Assembly (NCBI RefSeq): GCF_025917685.1
Contig: NZ_CP089518.1
Location: 4,915,501 to 4,979,500 of the forward strand
Direction of reading: 5' to 3'
DNA length: 64,000 bases
Origin: Bacillus cereus
Lineage (GTDB): Bacteria > Bacillota > Bacilli > Bacillales > Bacillaceae_G
The notes beneath the pieces are model-generated. The model searched no databases and was not told where the DNA came from. It saw nothing but the letters and a program-made list of their open reading frames with translations. Made by a program: the position numbers and the translations under genes. Of the stretch, positions 19,973 to 30,135 are shown piece after piece (position 1 is the first letter of the stretch; each line of letters starts with the position of its first letter).

Positions 19973-19975
19973 ATA

Positions 19976-20125
19976 TTACCCCTCACAAACCTCTTTAGAA
20001 GGTCTATATAGCGATTCCACAAGTCGATCATATTCACGACGCGTAATTTCTTTATTATATAACTTTAATAATAAATCTCTATGCTCTTTTGAAAATGCCA
20101 TCTTTTTAATGACTTCAGGATACAT
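19976..20125 (-). CDS. Small 49-residue protein, unknown function
   Basis: Short minus-strand gene overlooked by length cut-offs. The 49-residue product starts MYPEVIKKMAFSKEHRDLLL and ends SKEVCEG; it is charged, has no membrane segment and looks like two or three short helices (LLLKLYNKEITRREYDRLVE). GAGAGGGTG lies at a good distance before the ATG, and a perfect terminator follows the stop by 3 bases, so it is a complete transcription unit. A LexA-like box (20185-20198) lies 60 bases upstream. I do not recognise the family. The opposite-strand frame 19962-20150 lacks these signals and was discarded. Confidence 0.7.
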   Translation of the reverse strand: MYPEVIKKMAFSKEHRDLLLKLYNKEITRREYDRLVESLYRPSKEVCEG

Positions 20126-20184
20126 AAGACACCCTCTCCATTTCACATAAACTTCTTCATTTCATAAACGTAACACGCCAAAAA

Positions 20185-20198
20185 AGAACTTATGTTCG
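20185..20198 (-). promoter_or_regulatory. LexA (SOS)-like box
   Basis: Minus-strand CGAACATAAGTTCT matches 12 of 14 positions of the Bacillus SOS consensus CGAACRNRYGTTYC. It lies just upstream of the 49-residue gene; a weak -10 (TATGAA) sits 18 bases after a GTTCTT that overlaps the box. One or two such matches are expected by chance in 64 kb, so this is suggestive only. Confidence 0.35.
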
Positions 20199-20392
20199 CA
20201 TAAAAGATTATAAAATATTCTTCTCTAAAAAACAAACAAAATATTACCTAATAAATATTTCTTTCTTTTTCGAATATTCAAAACTATATTAACACATTCC
20301 TTTTTTTTAATGCATATATATTTTTGGTATTTTATTGAATAAATCTTCCAATTCAATCAGAAAATAATGGCAAAAAGAAGAGGAGTATACAT

Positions 20393-21748
20393 ATGGATAC
20401 CGTAACATTAGCAAGAGCATTTTTTGGTTCTTCACTAGCATTCCACATTATCTTTGCAACACTTGGAGTCGGGCTTTCATTGATGATTTTTATAAGTGAA
20501 ATACTCTATCACTGGAAGAAAGATTCCGACTATGCCATTATGGCAAAAAGATGGACGAAGGCTTTTGCTATCCTTCTCGGTGTAGCAATTCCAACTGGAA
20601 CAATTGTTGGTGTACAAATTTCACTTCTTTGGCCTGGTTTCGCCAAAATTGTTGGCCAAGTTATTTCCGTCCCGTTTCAAATTGAGATTTTCGCCTTCTT
20701 TTTAGAGGCTTTATTCATGTCTATTTATGTATATGCAGCTGATAAATTACCTCCATTTATGAGGTTAATCTCGTTATTTTTCGTTATGATTGGCGCCACT
20801 GCATCCGCCGTGCTTATTACATCAGCAAATACATGGATGAATACACCTGCGGGCTTTTCAATGGGACCAGATGGCTCAGTTTTTAACGTTGATCCTTGGA
20901 AAGCTTTCTTTAACCCAAGCTTTGGCACAAGTGCATTCCACGTCGTTATTACAGCTTATGCAGCCGGAGCAGCCGTCATCGCTTCCATCGCTGGATTTAA
21001 ATTATTAAAGAAAAATTTAAGTGCGCGTGAAATTGCTTATCATAAAAAAGGATTACTGTTAGGGCTTGTCGTTACATTTATTACAGGTGCTACAATGTGG
21101 ATTTCGGGACATGAATCAGCGATTGCCTTACATAAGCACTCACCTGAAAAACTAGCATCTGCTGAAGCTTTATTTGAAACGACATCACACGCTCCTTTAT
21201 CGATTGGCGGGGTTGTGGATCCTAATACACTTGAACTAAACTATGCACTCGAAATTCCGAACATGCTCAGCTTACTAGTTGGACTCGATCCTAGCACTGT
21301 TGTAAAAGGGCTAAATGAATTTCCTCAAGAAACATGGCCACCATTTTACACACATACTCTGTTCAACTTAATGGTAGGCACTGCTGCCTTTACCTTTGCA
21401 GTTGCAGCGATCGCTCTCTTATATTGGTACTTTGTTTACCGGAAAAAAGGAGCAGAGTTACCGAAGTGGCTTCTTTGGGGAGCTGCCGCATGTGGGCCAG
21501 TTATGATGCTCGGTATTGAATTCGGATGGATTTTCAGCTGTAGTGGTCGTCAGCCGTGGACAATTTATGGTATGCAACGTACAGTCGATGCTTCTACACG
21601 CGCTGATTTCGTCGGTCCTTTATTTGTTCTATTCATCATTTTATATATCGGACTCGCTATTTTAACAGTCTTTGTACTACGGACATTCTTTAAGAGACAT
21701 CCTTTAAAGAATGACTTACATCAACAAGGAGGCGATTCTCGTGCATGA
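20393..21748 (+). CDS. cydA: Cytochrome bd-type quinol oxidase subunit I
   Basis: Haem-bearing subunit of a terminal oxidase in the cytoplasmic membrane, oxidising menaquinol and reducing oxygen. 451 residues, about nine helices. Visible family features: the N-terminal His (about residue 18) in SLAFHIIFATLGVG, the GFSMGPDGSVFNV region, TGATMWISGHES (haem-ligand helix), and the diagnostic GRQPWTIYG near residue 390. The loop after helix 6 is short, as in YthA-type and cyanide-insensitive enzymes rather than the long-loop E. coli CydA. AAGAAGAGGAG precedes the ATG. It overlaps the cydB start by 8 bases. Gene order cydA-cydB without cydCD, as in B. subtilis ythAB. Confidence 0.9.
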   Translation: MDTVTLARAFFGSSLAFHIIFATLGVGLSLMIFISEILYHWKKDSDYAIMAKRWTKAFAILLGVAIPTGTIVGVQISLLWPGFAKIVGQVISVPFQIEIFAFFLEALFMSIYVYAADKLPPFMRLISLFFVMIGATASAVLITSANTWMNTPAGFSMGPDGSVFNVDPWKAFFNPSFGTSAFHVVITAYAAGAAVIASIAGFKLLKKNLSAREIAYHKKGLLLGLVVTFITGATMWISGHESAIALHKHSPEKLASAEALFETTSHAPLSIGGVVDPNTLELNYALEIPNMLSLLVGLDPSTVVKGLNEFPQETWPPFYTHTLFNLMVGTAAFTFAVAAIALLYWYFVYRKKGAELPKWLLWGAAACGPVMMLGIEFGWIFSCSGRQPWTIYGMQRTVDASTRADFVGPLFVLFIILYIGLAILTVFVLRTFFKRHPLKNDLHQQGGDSRA

Positions 21749-22766
21749 GGAAAGCATTGCAATCATCATCTTATGGGCCCTTATTTTCGTATACAGTATA
21801 CTCGGGTCCATTGATTTTGGAGCGGGTTTTTGGGGCATGGTATACGCTAAACATCCGACACTTGCTGCCAAACTTGCCAATCGATACTTATCACCAACTT
21901 GGGAAGTAACAAATACGTTTCTCGTTTTTGTCGTTGTCGCTTTCCTTGGTTTCTTTCCGAAAGCAGCCTTTACACTTGCAACCGTTATGTTCGTACCCGT
22001 TATGTTAATTTTAGTACTCGTTGCGATTCGCAGTACATTTATGGTATTTGCTTACTCCCTGCCAAAGTACCAACACCTTCTTCGGATTATTTCAGGTATT
22101 ACTGGGCTCTTAATCCCAGCTCTATTAATTACCGTTCTACCTGTTACAGAAGGTGCCTATATTACGATGTCTGAAGGAAAAGAAGTACTCCTTTACGGAA
22201 AACTTCTTTCTAGTCCTGTTATTTATTGTTATATGCTCTTTGGACTAACTTCGGAACTGTTTCTATCATCTCTCTTTCTTGCTGATTTTGCGAGAGAACA
22301 AGGTTCAGAAGATGCATATAAAATTTATAGAAGAAATGCCATCATACTTGGTCCGGCAACACTCGTTACTGCTATTATTGCCCTCGTTGTAATGGACCCT
22401 GAAACACACTGGCTTATGCAAGGATTAATAAAGCAATTCCCATGGTTTACAGTCTCTATCGTTTTATTTGTTATCGGATATTCCTCCCTTTGGTGGACAA
22501 ATAAGAAGTATGGCACACTAGGATTTCCTCGCATTGCAGTTTTAGCTGTCGTCGCTCAATATGCATTTGCAAGCTACGCTTACGGCGTCGCCCATTTACC
22601 GTATATCATTTACCCGGACGTAACTGTATTTACAAGCTTTACGACGGTCGAAACATTCTATGCACTTCTTATTCTTTACGCAATCGGAATTGCAATTTTA
22701 CTACCCGGATTCATTTTCTTCTGGAATTTATTCTTGAAGGATCGAACTTTTTTGAAAGAAAAATAA
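21741..22766 (+). CDS. cydB: Cytochrome bd-type quinol oxidase subunit II
   Basis: Second membrane subunit of the bd oxidase. About 341 residues, eight helices, with the CydB signature SIDFGAGFWGMVYA near the N-terminus and SPTWEVTNTFLVF (conserved W-E-V/T-N motif). The start is the GTG at 21741, 8 bases after AAGGAGG; an ATG at 21711 in the same frame lies inside cydA and before that site. The stop codon is directly followed by a bcr1-type repeat, whose first ATAAA shares its A with the stop. Confidence 0.9.
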   Translation: MHEESIAIIILWALIFVYSILGSIDFGAGFWGMVYAKHPTLAAKLANRYLSPTWEVTNTFLVFVVVAFLGFFPKAAFTLATVMFVPVMLILVLVAIRSTFMVFAYSLPKYQHLLRIISGITGLLIPALLITVLPVTEGAYITMSEGKEVLLYGKLLSSPVIYCYMLFGLTSELFLSSLFLADFAREQGSEDAYKIYRRNAIILGPATLVTAIIALVVMDPETHWLMQGLIKQFPWFTVSIVLFVIGYSSLWWTNKKYGTLGFPRIAVLAVVAQYAFASYAYGVAHLPYIIYPDVTVFTSFTTVETFYALLILYAIGIAILLPGFIFFWNLFLKDRTFLKEK

Positions 22767-22870
22767 TAAAGTGAAACTTTAATCAGTGGGGTCTTTACGG
22801 GCACCTAACTTCTTTTCTCCAGCCGAATTTTGAGGTGGGAGTCTTACTGCCCGGCAAATAGCGGGATAAA
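22766..22870. repeat. bcr1-family repeat, copy 1 (internally shortened, about 105 bp)
   Basis: Begins ATAAAGTGAAACTTTAATCA at the cydB stop and ends GCGGGATAAA, with ATAAA at both ends (22766-22770 and 22866-22870) as the presumed target duplication. Compared with the full copy at 26541-26695 it lacks the CCCCACTGATTATTAG half of the first hairpin but keeps the CACCTAACTTC / GAGGTGGG hairpin. Orientation follows cydB. Confidence 0.85.
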
Positions 22871-22871
22871 C

Positions 22872-22908
22872 GAGGGGCATTCGTACATAGAATGCCCCTC
22901 ATTTATTA
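22872..22908 (+). terminator. Rho-independent terminator of cydAB
   Basis: GAGGGGCATTC/GAATGCCCCTC (22872-22882 with 22890-22900) followed by ATTTATT. The bcr1 copy sits between the gene and this terminator. From 22909 to 23084 I see only AT-rich sequence and the ribosome binding site of the next gene. Confidence 0.75.
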
Positions 22909-23084
22909 GACGTCTATCCTAATAGTTATTACACTACCACTGATACTTGTCCTATAGCTCACAAAACACATATTCACTCTATTCCATTATATGTCTAGTT
23001 CTTCTTATTTCCTGCTGAATATACTACCAATATAAACTTGAGACAAGCTACATTTTCAAGGGAAAATAGAAAGGTAGGTTAAAT

Positions 23085-24379
23085 ATGAGCATTGAAATAT
23101 GGATTACTATTATTGTATTCTTCTTAACGATGATTGTTATCTTTTGGCGACCTCGTGGTTTAAATGAGGCGTGGCCGGCAGCAATCGGCGCTGGTATTAT
23201 CCTCATTACTGGACTTGTATCAAAGCCAGATGTCATGGACATTATAAGTAAAATTGGAGGCGCCTCCATAACGATATTAGCGACCATCGTTATGGCAGTT
23301 ATATTAGAAAGCTTCGGCTTCTTCCATTGGGCTGCAGCAAAACTCGCAAATTTAGCGAAAGGTTCCGGACACCGCCTATACTGGTATATTCAATTACTAT
23401 GCTTCCTTATGACTCTTTTATTTAATAATGACGGTAGTATTTTGATTACAACTCCAATTTTAATTCTTCTTCTGAGAAATCTTCAATTAAAGCCTCATCA
23501 ACAAATTCCTTATTTATTAAGTGGCGCTTTAATCGCTACTGCATCTAGTGCACCAATCGGTGTAAGTAATATCGTAAACTTAATCGCATTAAACATCGTC
23601 CATATGACTCTTTATATGCATACTGCTATGATGTTTGTACCTGCAACATTAGGATTATTGTTTATGTCATGGCTCATGTATACAGTTTTAAAGAAAAAAC
23701 TTCCATCCGTTAAAAGGAAAAAATTCTGTTGATACAAAACAAAAACGTACAAAATTCATGTTAAAAGTATTAGGCTTCGTCTTCCTTATGCGCTGTCTTC
23801 TATTCGTTGCATCCTTCTTATCGATTCCAATCGAAATTGTTGCCGTACTCGGTTCACTCGTTCTTCTCATCTGGAGATGGTACTACTTACGAACAAACCC
23901 TGTCGATATTTTGAAAAAGACACCGTGGCACATTTTAATTTTCGCATTCTCTATGTATGTCATTATTTACGGGCTTCACAACGCAGGGTTAACAGCGGCG
24001 CTTGTTCACTGGCTCGAGCCACTTGTAAGTCAACATCTACTCTATGCTAGCTTTGCAATGGGCGGACTCGTCTCCCTCCTCTCTAACGTCTTCAATAACC
24101 ACCCTGCACTTATGATTGGTACAATCACATTAACGGAAATGGGACTAGACCCAGTCACATTAAAAACTATCTACCTCGCAAACATTATTGGTAGTGACAT
24201 CGGTTCACTATTATTACCAATCGGTACGCTAGCTTCCCTCATTTGGATGTATATCCTGAAACAAAATTAAAGTAAAATGGAAAGACTATTTAAGTGTATC
24301 CCTTATCGTTATTCCTCTCACAACAGTCGTCACATTATTCCTCTTATACTACTGGGTACACCTCTTCTTCGCCTTATAA
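23085..24379 (+). pseudogene. ArsB-type ion/arsenite transporter with two frameshifts
   Basis: Three consecutive frames together encode one complete ArsB/NhaD-superfamily transporter of about 430 residues. Part 1 (23085-23732) holds the first helices and LLFNNDGSILITTPIL; part 2 (read from about 23719, stop at 24268-24270) holds NNHPALMIGTI and the GSDIGSLLLPIGTLASLIW loop; part 3 (about 24269-24379) is the last helix, starting KVKWKDYLSV. The first shift is one extra A in the run of six A at 23718-23723; the second is one extra base at about 24265-24268. Removing one base at each point restores the full frame. Either an inactivated gene or two assembly errors in homopolymers. Intact relatives export arsenite or related oxyanions. 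Confidence 0.8.
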
Positions 24380-24385
24380 ACGACA

Positions 24386-24430
24386 GAAGCCCGCTTTGCT
24401 ACCGTCTTAGCAAAGCGGGCTTCTTCTATA
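24386..24430. terminator. Bidirectional terminator
   Basis: 17-bp perfect stem (24386-24402 with 24408-24424, core AGCCCGCTTTGCTA). It closes the frameshifted transporter gene and, from the other side, thiC. Confidence 0.8.
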
Positions 24431-24480
24431 TTTAAGTTAGGTACTACAGTGTGATCAATCAAGTAAAGAGGTGTAACGTG

Positions 24481-26244
<1,764 letters not shown>

Positions 26245-26295
26245 TTATGTTGCCCCCCTGTACGTGACAAGGACGAGATATGGCCAGCGTATGCC

Positions 26296-26339
26296 AAAAT
26301 AAAAAGAGCCAGGTCCATAAAAAAATAAGGACCTGGCTC
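26296..26339 (-). terminator. Riboswitch expression-platform terminator
   Basis: GAGCCAGGTCC/GGACCTGGCTC (26306-26316 with 26329-26339) followed on the minus strand by a run of mostly T. The first RNA arm (GAGCCAGGUCC) is also complementary to aptamer bases 26387-26402 (GGACC, four unpaired bases, CUGGCUC), which gives a ready antiterminator. Confidence 0.88.
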
Positions 26340-26368
26340 ATAAAAGACATCATTATGTAAAGCCGTTA

Positions 26369-26463
26369 ACTTCCCTACGCTGGTACGAGCCAGATCAGGT
26401 CCAAAGGGTTAAGAAGATCACGCGCTTCTCTCTCAGCCTACGCATACGTTAGGCACCCCTAGT
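26369..26463 (-). promoter_or_regulatory. TPP riboswitch (THI element)
   Basis: Minus-strand sequence contains the THI-box landmarks in order: AGGGGTGCC, GGCTGAGAGAG, AACCCTTTGGACCTGATCTG and CCAGCGTAGGGAAG. Located in the thiC leader, followed by an intrinsic terminator: transcription is predicted to stop when TPP binds. Confidence 0.97.
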
Positions 26464-26494
26464 TTATCACTGATTTAATTTTCAATACTTTCCC

Positions 26495-26523
26495 ATCATA
26501 CACGATAATCTGAAAAATGCAAA
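26495..26523 (-). promoter_or_regulatory. thiC: Sigma-A promoter of thiC
   Basis: Minus strand TTTGCA (26518-26523), 17-base spacer, TATGAT (26495-26500), about 25 bases upstream of the riboswitch. The bcr1 element lies just upstream of it and does not interrupt it. Confidence 0.6.
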
Positions 26524-26540
26524 GTTTATTTCTTTTGTTG

Positions 26541-26695
26541 TTTATCCCGCATTAACGGGCCGTAAGACCCCACCTCAAAATTCAGCGGAAGCAAAGAAGT
26601 TAGGTGGGGATCAACTGCCCGTAAAAGCCCGATTGGTTCAACTAATAATCAGTGGGGGATGAACAAAACCCCCACTGATTAAAGTTTCACTTTAT
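26541..26695 (-). repeat. bcr1-family repeat, full-length copy 2 (155 bp)
   Basis: On the minus strand it runs from ATAAAGTGAAACTTTAATCA at the lactate permease stop to GCGGGATAAA, with ATAAA at both ends (26691-26695 and 26541-26545). It contains two main hairpins: AATCAGTGGGGG / CCCCCACTGATT, and CCCCACCTAACTTC... with GAGGTGGGG. Length and TTTAT ends agree with what is known of bcr1 in the B. cereus group. Confidence 0.88.
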
Positions 26696-28353
26696 GGAAT
26701 CATCCACGTTAAATAATATGCTTGAACATACGTCATAATACCAACAATAATTACGAAGAACAAACTATGCTTCACTGTAAAGCGGAATAAATCTGATTCT
26801 TTTCCAGCAAGTCCAACTGCCGCACAAGCAATTGCAATCGATTGCGGAGAAATCATTTTTCCTGTTACACCGCCCGTTGTATTTGCTGCAACGAGAAGCA
26901 CTTCAGGCACGCCAATTTGCTGTGCTGTAATCGCTTGTAAATTCGAGAACAGTGCGTTCGCTGACGTATCAGACCCTGTTAAGAATACCCCAATCCAACC
27001 TAAGAACGGTGAGAAGAACGGGAATAGTCCGCCAGTTCCAGCAAGTGCTAACGCTAATGTAGAAGATAGACCAGAATAGTTTGCGATAAATGCGAATCCT
27101 AATACGAATCCGATAGATAGAATTGGCATCTTCAGTTCGTTTAACGTTTCTTTAAATGTTACTACTGCATCTTTTGCACTCATTTTCAAAATAAAGATAG
27201 AAATGATACAAGCAATTAAAATTGCTGTTCCCGTCGCTGATAAAATATCTAATTTCAAGATTGCTTCATACGGCGTTGGTTTATTTACTATCGGCTCTGC
27301 TTTCATTACTAAATTGTGCAAGCCCGGAACTTCAAACTTAAACACAAGACTTTCTAAAGCACCGCCCGGAGCAAATAACGCTTTAAAGAAACTTTGGATC
27401 CAAATGACTACCATCACAGTCAAAATAATGAACGGAGACCATGCTTTTACGACTTTTCCTACTGTTAGTTTCGGCATAGATGTCACCGTCGTCGCCGCAG
27501 CTACTTCACTATTCGCTTCTTTAGATTGATAAATTTCTTTCGGCTGCCAAACTTTTAAGAATAGAGATAAACTCACTAAACTTACAAGTGCTGACGTAAT
27601 ATCAGGAAGTTCTGGTCCTAAAAATGTCGCTGTAATAAACTGTGTAATTGCAAATGAACTACCCGCTACAAATAGAGCAGGCCATGTTTGTCTTACCCCT
27701 TTAAATCCATCCATTAAAAATACGATAAAGAACGGAACAAATAATGATAAGAACGGTAATTGATGTCCAGCCATTTGCCCGATTTTATGCGGATCAATAC
27801 CAGTTACTTGTCCAGCTACTGTAATCGGAATTCCCATCGCTCCGAATGCTACTGGTGCAGTATTTGCGATTAAACAAAGACCAGCCGCATATAAAGGATT
27901 TAAGCCAAGACCTGCAAGAAGTGCTGCCGTAATCGCTACTGGTGCACCAAATCCTGCTGCCCCTTCTAAAAATGCTCCAAATGAAAAACCGATTAAAATA
28001 ACAAGTAAACGATGGTCATTCGTAATTGATAATACAGATGCACGAATAACATCAAATTGACCTGTTTTCACGGAAATTTTATATAAAAATACTGACATAA
28101 TAATAATCCACGCAATTGGCCATAATCCGTATAAGAAACCGTATCCCGTCGCTGCCATTGCCATTGTGAATGGCATTTTATATGCAAATAACGCCACCAA
28201 AATTGTAAGTACAACTGTAATAAATCCTGCCACATACCCCTTCATGCGGAAAACTGCTAAAGCTAAGAAAAAAAAGATAATCGGAATAAGTGCGACCGCT
28301 GCAGAAATCCAAATGTTCCCGAACGGATCATAAACTTGTGTCCATGTGTTCAT
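26692..28353 (-). CDS. lctP: L-lactate permease
   Basis: Lactate:proton symporter of the LctP family in the cytoplasmic membrane, for uptake or release of lactate (and often glycolate). 553 residues, about thirteen helices. Family segments visible: [21 protein letters not shown] (split around residue 145; GFGAPVA is diagnostic), [19 protein letters not shown] and [14 protein letters not shown] near the C-terminus. GAGGGGGAGAG precedes the ATG. The stop TAA is part of the ATAAA end of a bcr1 repeat. A cre site and a GGT-N6-ACC dyad lie in the leader, consistent with CcpA control and perhaps a GntR-type lactate regulator. Confidence 0.93.
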   Translation of the reverse strand: MNTWTQVYDPFGNIWISAAVALIPIIFFFLALAVFRMKGYVAGFITVVLTILVALFAYKMPFTMAMAATGYGFLYGLWPIAWIIIMSVFLYKISVKTGQFDVIRASVLSITNDHRLLVILIGFSFGAFLEGAAGFGAPVAITAALLAGLGLNPLYAAGLCLIANTAPVAFGAMGIPITVAGQVTGIDPHKIGQMAGHQLPFLSLFVPFFIVFLMDGFKGVRQTWPALFVAGSSFAITQFITATFLGPELPDITSALVSLVSLSLFLKVWQPKEIYQSKEANSEVAAATTVTSMPKLTVGKVVKAWSPFIILTVMVVIWIQSFFKALFAPGGALESLVFKFEVPGLHNLVMKAEPIVNKPTPYEAILKLDILSATGTAILIACIISIFILKMSAKDAVVTFKETLNELKMPILSIGFVLGFAFIANYSGLSSTLALALAGTGGLFPFFSPFLGWIGVFLTGSDTSANALFSNLQAITAQQIGVPEVLLVAANTTGGVTGKMISPQSIAIACAAVGLAGKESDLFRFTVKHSLFFVIIVGIMTYVQAYYLTWMIP

Positions 28354-28452
28354 TGTTCTCTCCCCCTCAATAATCCCCTTTTAAATAAACATAACCCCAT
28401 CAATAGACTATCAGGTCATCATACCTTTAAGTCTAAAAATAAAAAACGTTTG

Positions 28453-28466
28453 AGAAAACGTTTTCA
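28453..28466. promoter_or_regulatory. cre site (CcpA operator) upstream of lctP
   Basis: AGAAAACGTTTTCA matches the palindromic cre form TGAAANCGNTTTCA except the first base. It lies about 100 bases upstream of the lctP start on the divergent side shared with the gene at 28651. The rest of 28354-28650 holds a GGTCATCATACC dyad (28416-28427) overlapping a possible TATGAT -10 of lctP. Confidence 0.6.
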
Positions 28467-28650
28467 TCTATTTCCATTTATACTTTATCACATCACTTTC
28501 CATTAAAAAAGATTTTTTTGAAAATTATATTATTTAATGCGAAAATCTTACAAAATCGTCACGTTCTTGTAATGTTCATCGATAGTAAGCTTGCAAAAAT
28601 TATTGCATAATAATAGTATAACAACGGACATTATTTATGAGGTGATATAT

Positions 28651-28968
28651 ATGAACGGAAACAAAATACTAGCTGCTTTATCATACTTTAGTGTACTATT
28701 TGCCCCTATCTTATTCCCAATTATCGTGTGGATTGTGGGCGATGCTGAAACAAAACCACATGCAAAACGTGCGCTATGGACACACATTATCCCAAGTATC
28801 GCTACATTTATTGGCTTAACTATTTTAGGAATTATGGGCATCGGATCTGATCAGGCAGATGTAACACTTGGAATTGGCGCAATGATTGTCTTATGTATTT
28901 GCGGAATCATTAGCTTATACTACTTCATTTGGAACATCGTAAAAGGTATTAAAGTACTGAAAGCTTAA
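28651..28968 (+). CDS. DUF4870 family membrane protein
   Basis: 105-residue membrane protein: four hydrophobic segments with the DUF4870-type start NKILAALSYFSVLFAPILFP (tetraspan small proteins related to Tic20-like folds). A conserved HAKRALWTHIIPS segment follows the first helices. ATG at 28651 has GAGGTGAT upstream; the frame is open further to 28591 without such a site. Function unknown. It is divergent from lctP and followed by a hairpin. Confidence 0.78.
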   Translation: MNGNKILAALSYFSVLFAPILFPIIVWIVGDAETKPHAKRALWTHIIPSIATFIGLTILGIMGIGSDQADVTLGIGAMIVLCICGIISLYYFIWNIVKGIKVLKA

Positions 28969-28998
28969 CTTGAAACAAACGTTTGATTAAAAAGAAAC

Positions 28999-29039
28999 TG
29001 TCGCATGATGATAAATGAAGTTTTATCGGCGATGCGACA
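28999..29039 (+). other. Two-part stem-loop after the DUF4870 gene
   Basis: TGTCGCAT/ATGCGACA (28999-29006 with 29032-29039) enclosing GATAAA/TTTATC. No T-run follows, so it is not a standard terminator; it may protect the mRNA end. Confidence 0.4.
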
Positions 29040-29064
29040 AGCATAACCTACCTATTAATAAGAA

Positions 29065-29100
29065 AAAAACCGTCCCAAAATACCTTTTGGGACGGTTTCT
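29065..29100. terminator. Bidirectional terminator
   Basis: 14-bp perfect stem AAACCGTCCCAAAA/TTTTGGGACGGTTT (29067-29080 with 29085-29098), with a T-run on the minus strand, where it ends the gene at 29101. Confidence 0.85.
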
Positions 29101-29592
29101 TTATCTTCTGCGTTTCTTCTTTTTTCTCATCATTTTCTTTCGGCGTGTGTTCACTTTATCCGCTATAATGTGGAGCGTACTCGCCACTACAATGCCCATT
29201 ACGAACGTTACAATTTCAACCTCATGTTTCTTCGCAATTTCTATTAAATTTCCATCGAGTGCGATTACATTTAATAGGAATAAAAACGGAGAAAACACGA
29301 TTAACATGTATGCAATACGAATAATATCACCAATTATAATCGTATGTGTGAAGAAGGAACGATGGGGCATTACGCTCCTATATGGATACCAAAAAATGCG
29401 GAGGAATCCCCATTTATTATACGCATTGCTATACGTATCTAAATCCGGTGTTAAAAATGAAGTACCTACTAAGAAGCCAATTGCAAAAGTTAATAAAAAA
29501 TCAAAATTTGTTAATCCATACGAAAAGAGCATAAACAAAACAACTGGAAGAGATATTAAGTTTATTTTCGTATGCGTTTTTCCTGATGGCAT
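29101..29592 (-). CDS. DUF2227-type membrane protein (putative metal-binding)
   Basis: 163 residues, three to four membrane segments and a very basic tail (RRKKMMRKKKKRRR). Conserved-looking motifs: SGKTHTKIN at the start (His), TPDLDTYSNAYNKWG (acidic cluster), MPHRSFFTHT (paired His) and TLHIIADKVN. The scattered His/Asp pattern resembles membrane metal-dependent hydrolases of the YdjM/DUF2227 groups, so the assignment is by motif only. GAGGAAG lies before the ATG. It is 50 bases downstream of the DUF1232 gene and probably shares its transcript and its LexA-like promoter. Confidence 0.7.
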   Translation of the reverse strand: MPSGKTHTKINLISLPVVLFMLFSYGLTNFDFLLTFAIGFLVGTSFLTPDLDTYSNAYNKWGFLRIFWYPYRSVMPHRSFFTHTIIIGDIIRIAYMLIVFSPFLFLLNVIALDGNLIEIAKKHEVEIVTFVMGIVVASTLHIIADKVNTRRKKMMRKKKKRRR

Positions 29593-29642
29593 AATGCACT
29601 TCCTCGCTTACGTTCGCCCTGTCACCATATGACAGTTCTCAC

Positions 29643-30008
29643 CTATTGATCTAATTTTTGATCGATAAATGATGTGTCTATCTCCGAATCAAACCATTCT
29701 GCCAACTTCACTCGTGCCTTATCTTTCACATCTTCATTTACGTATAACGATACTTGTAATAGTGCGGCCGTTAACGCACCTAAATCATCCGTATAACCAA
29801 TTCCCGCAATGAAATCTGGGATTGCATCAATCGGTGCAATAAAATAAGCAAGTGCTCCAATTACAATAATTTTCACTCGTTTTGGAACATCCGGTCTTTG
29901 CAAAACGTAAAACAACAATAAACTTACATAAATTACAGACTGACCAGCTTGCTTTGCAACATGTTTTATTTTCTTCCAAAACGCCTCCACTGAAAATTTT
30001 TGTTTCAT
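29643..30008 (-). CDS. YkvA-like DUF1232 family protein
   Basis: 121-residue small membrane protein. The DUF1232 core is clear: YVLQRPDVPKRVKIIVIGAL followed by the diagnostic YFIAPIDAIPDFI and GYTDDLGALTAAL. One or two membrane helices; function of the family unknown. GGGAGGC lies at a good distance before the ATG. Its promoter (30100-30128) overlaps a LexA-like box, so DNA-damage control is possible. First gene of a probable two-gene unit with the DUF2227-type gene. Confidence 0.85.
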   Translation of the reverse strand: MKQKFSVEAFWKKIKHVAKQAGQSVIYVSLLLFYVLQRPDVPKRVKIIVIGALAYFIAPIDAIPDFIAGIGYTDDLGALTAALLQVSLYVNEDVKDKARVKLAEWFDSEIDTSFIDQKLDQ

Positions 30009-30099
30009 TTAAAAGCCTCCCTATTTTCAAAAGAAATAAGCTACTTTATGTTATCAGTAAAAGTTCATCAAAATTACACAAAATTTATCAATAAATTTC

Positions 30100-30135
30100 A
30101 TTGTAACAAACAAACTCAAAAAGAACAAGTGTTCG
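30100..30135 (-). promoter_or_regulatory. Sigma-A promoter overlapped by a LexA-like box
   Basis: Minus strand TTGTTC (30123-30128), 17-base spacer, TACAAT (30100-30105). The -35 lies inside CGAACACTTGTTCT (30122-30135), which matches 12 of 14 positions of the SOS consensus CGAACRNRYGTTYC. The placement is that of a repressor operator for the DUF1232 gene. Confidence 0.5.

Noticed and set aside
19962..20150. 62-codon plus-strand frame
   Set aside because: Antisense to the better-supported 49-codon gene and begins inside a terminator stem.
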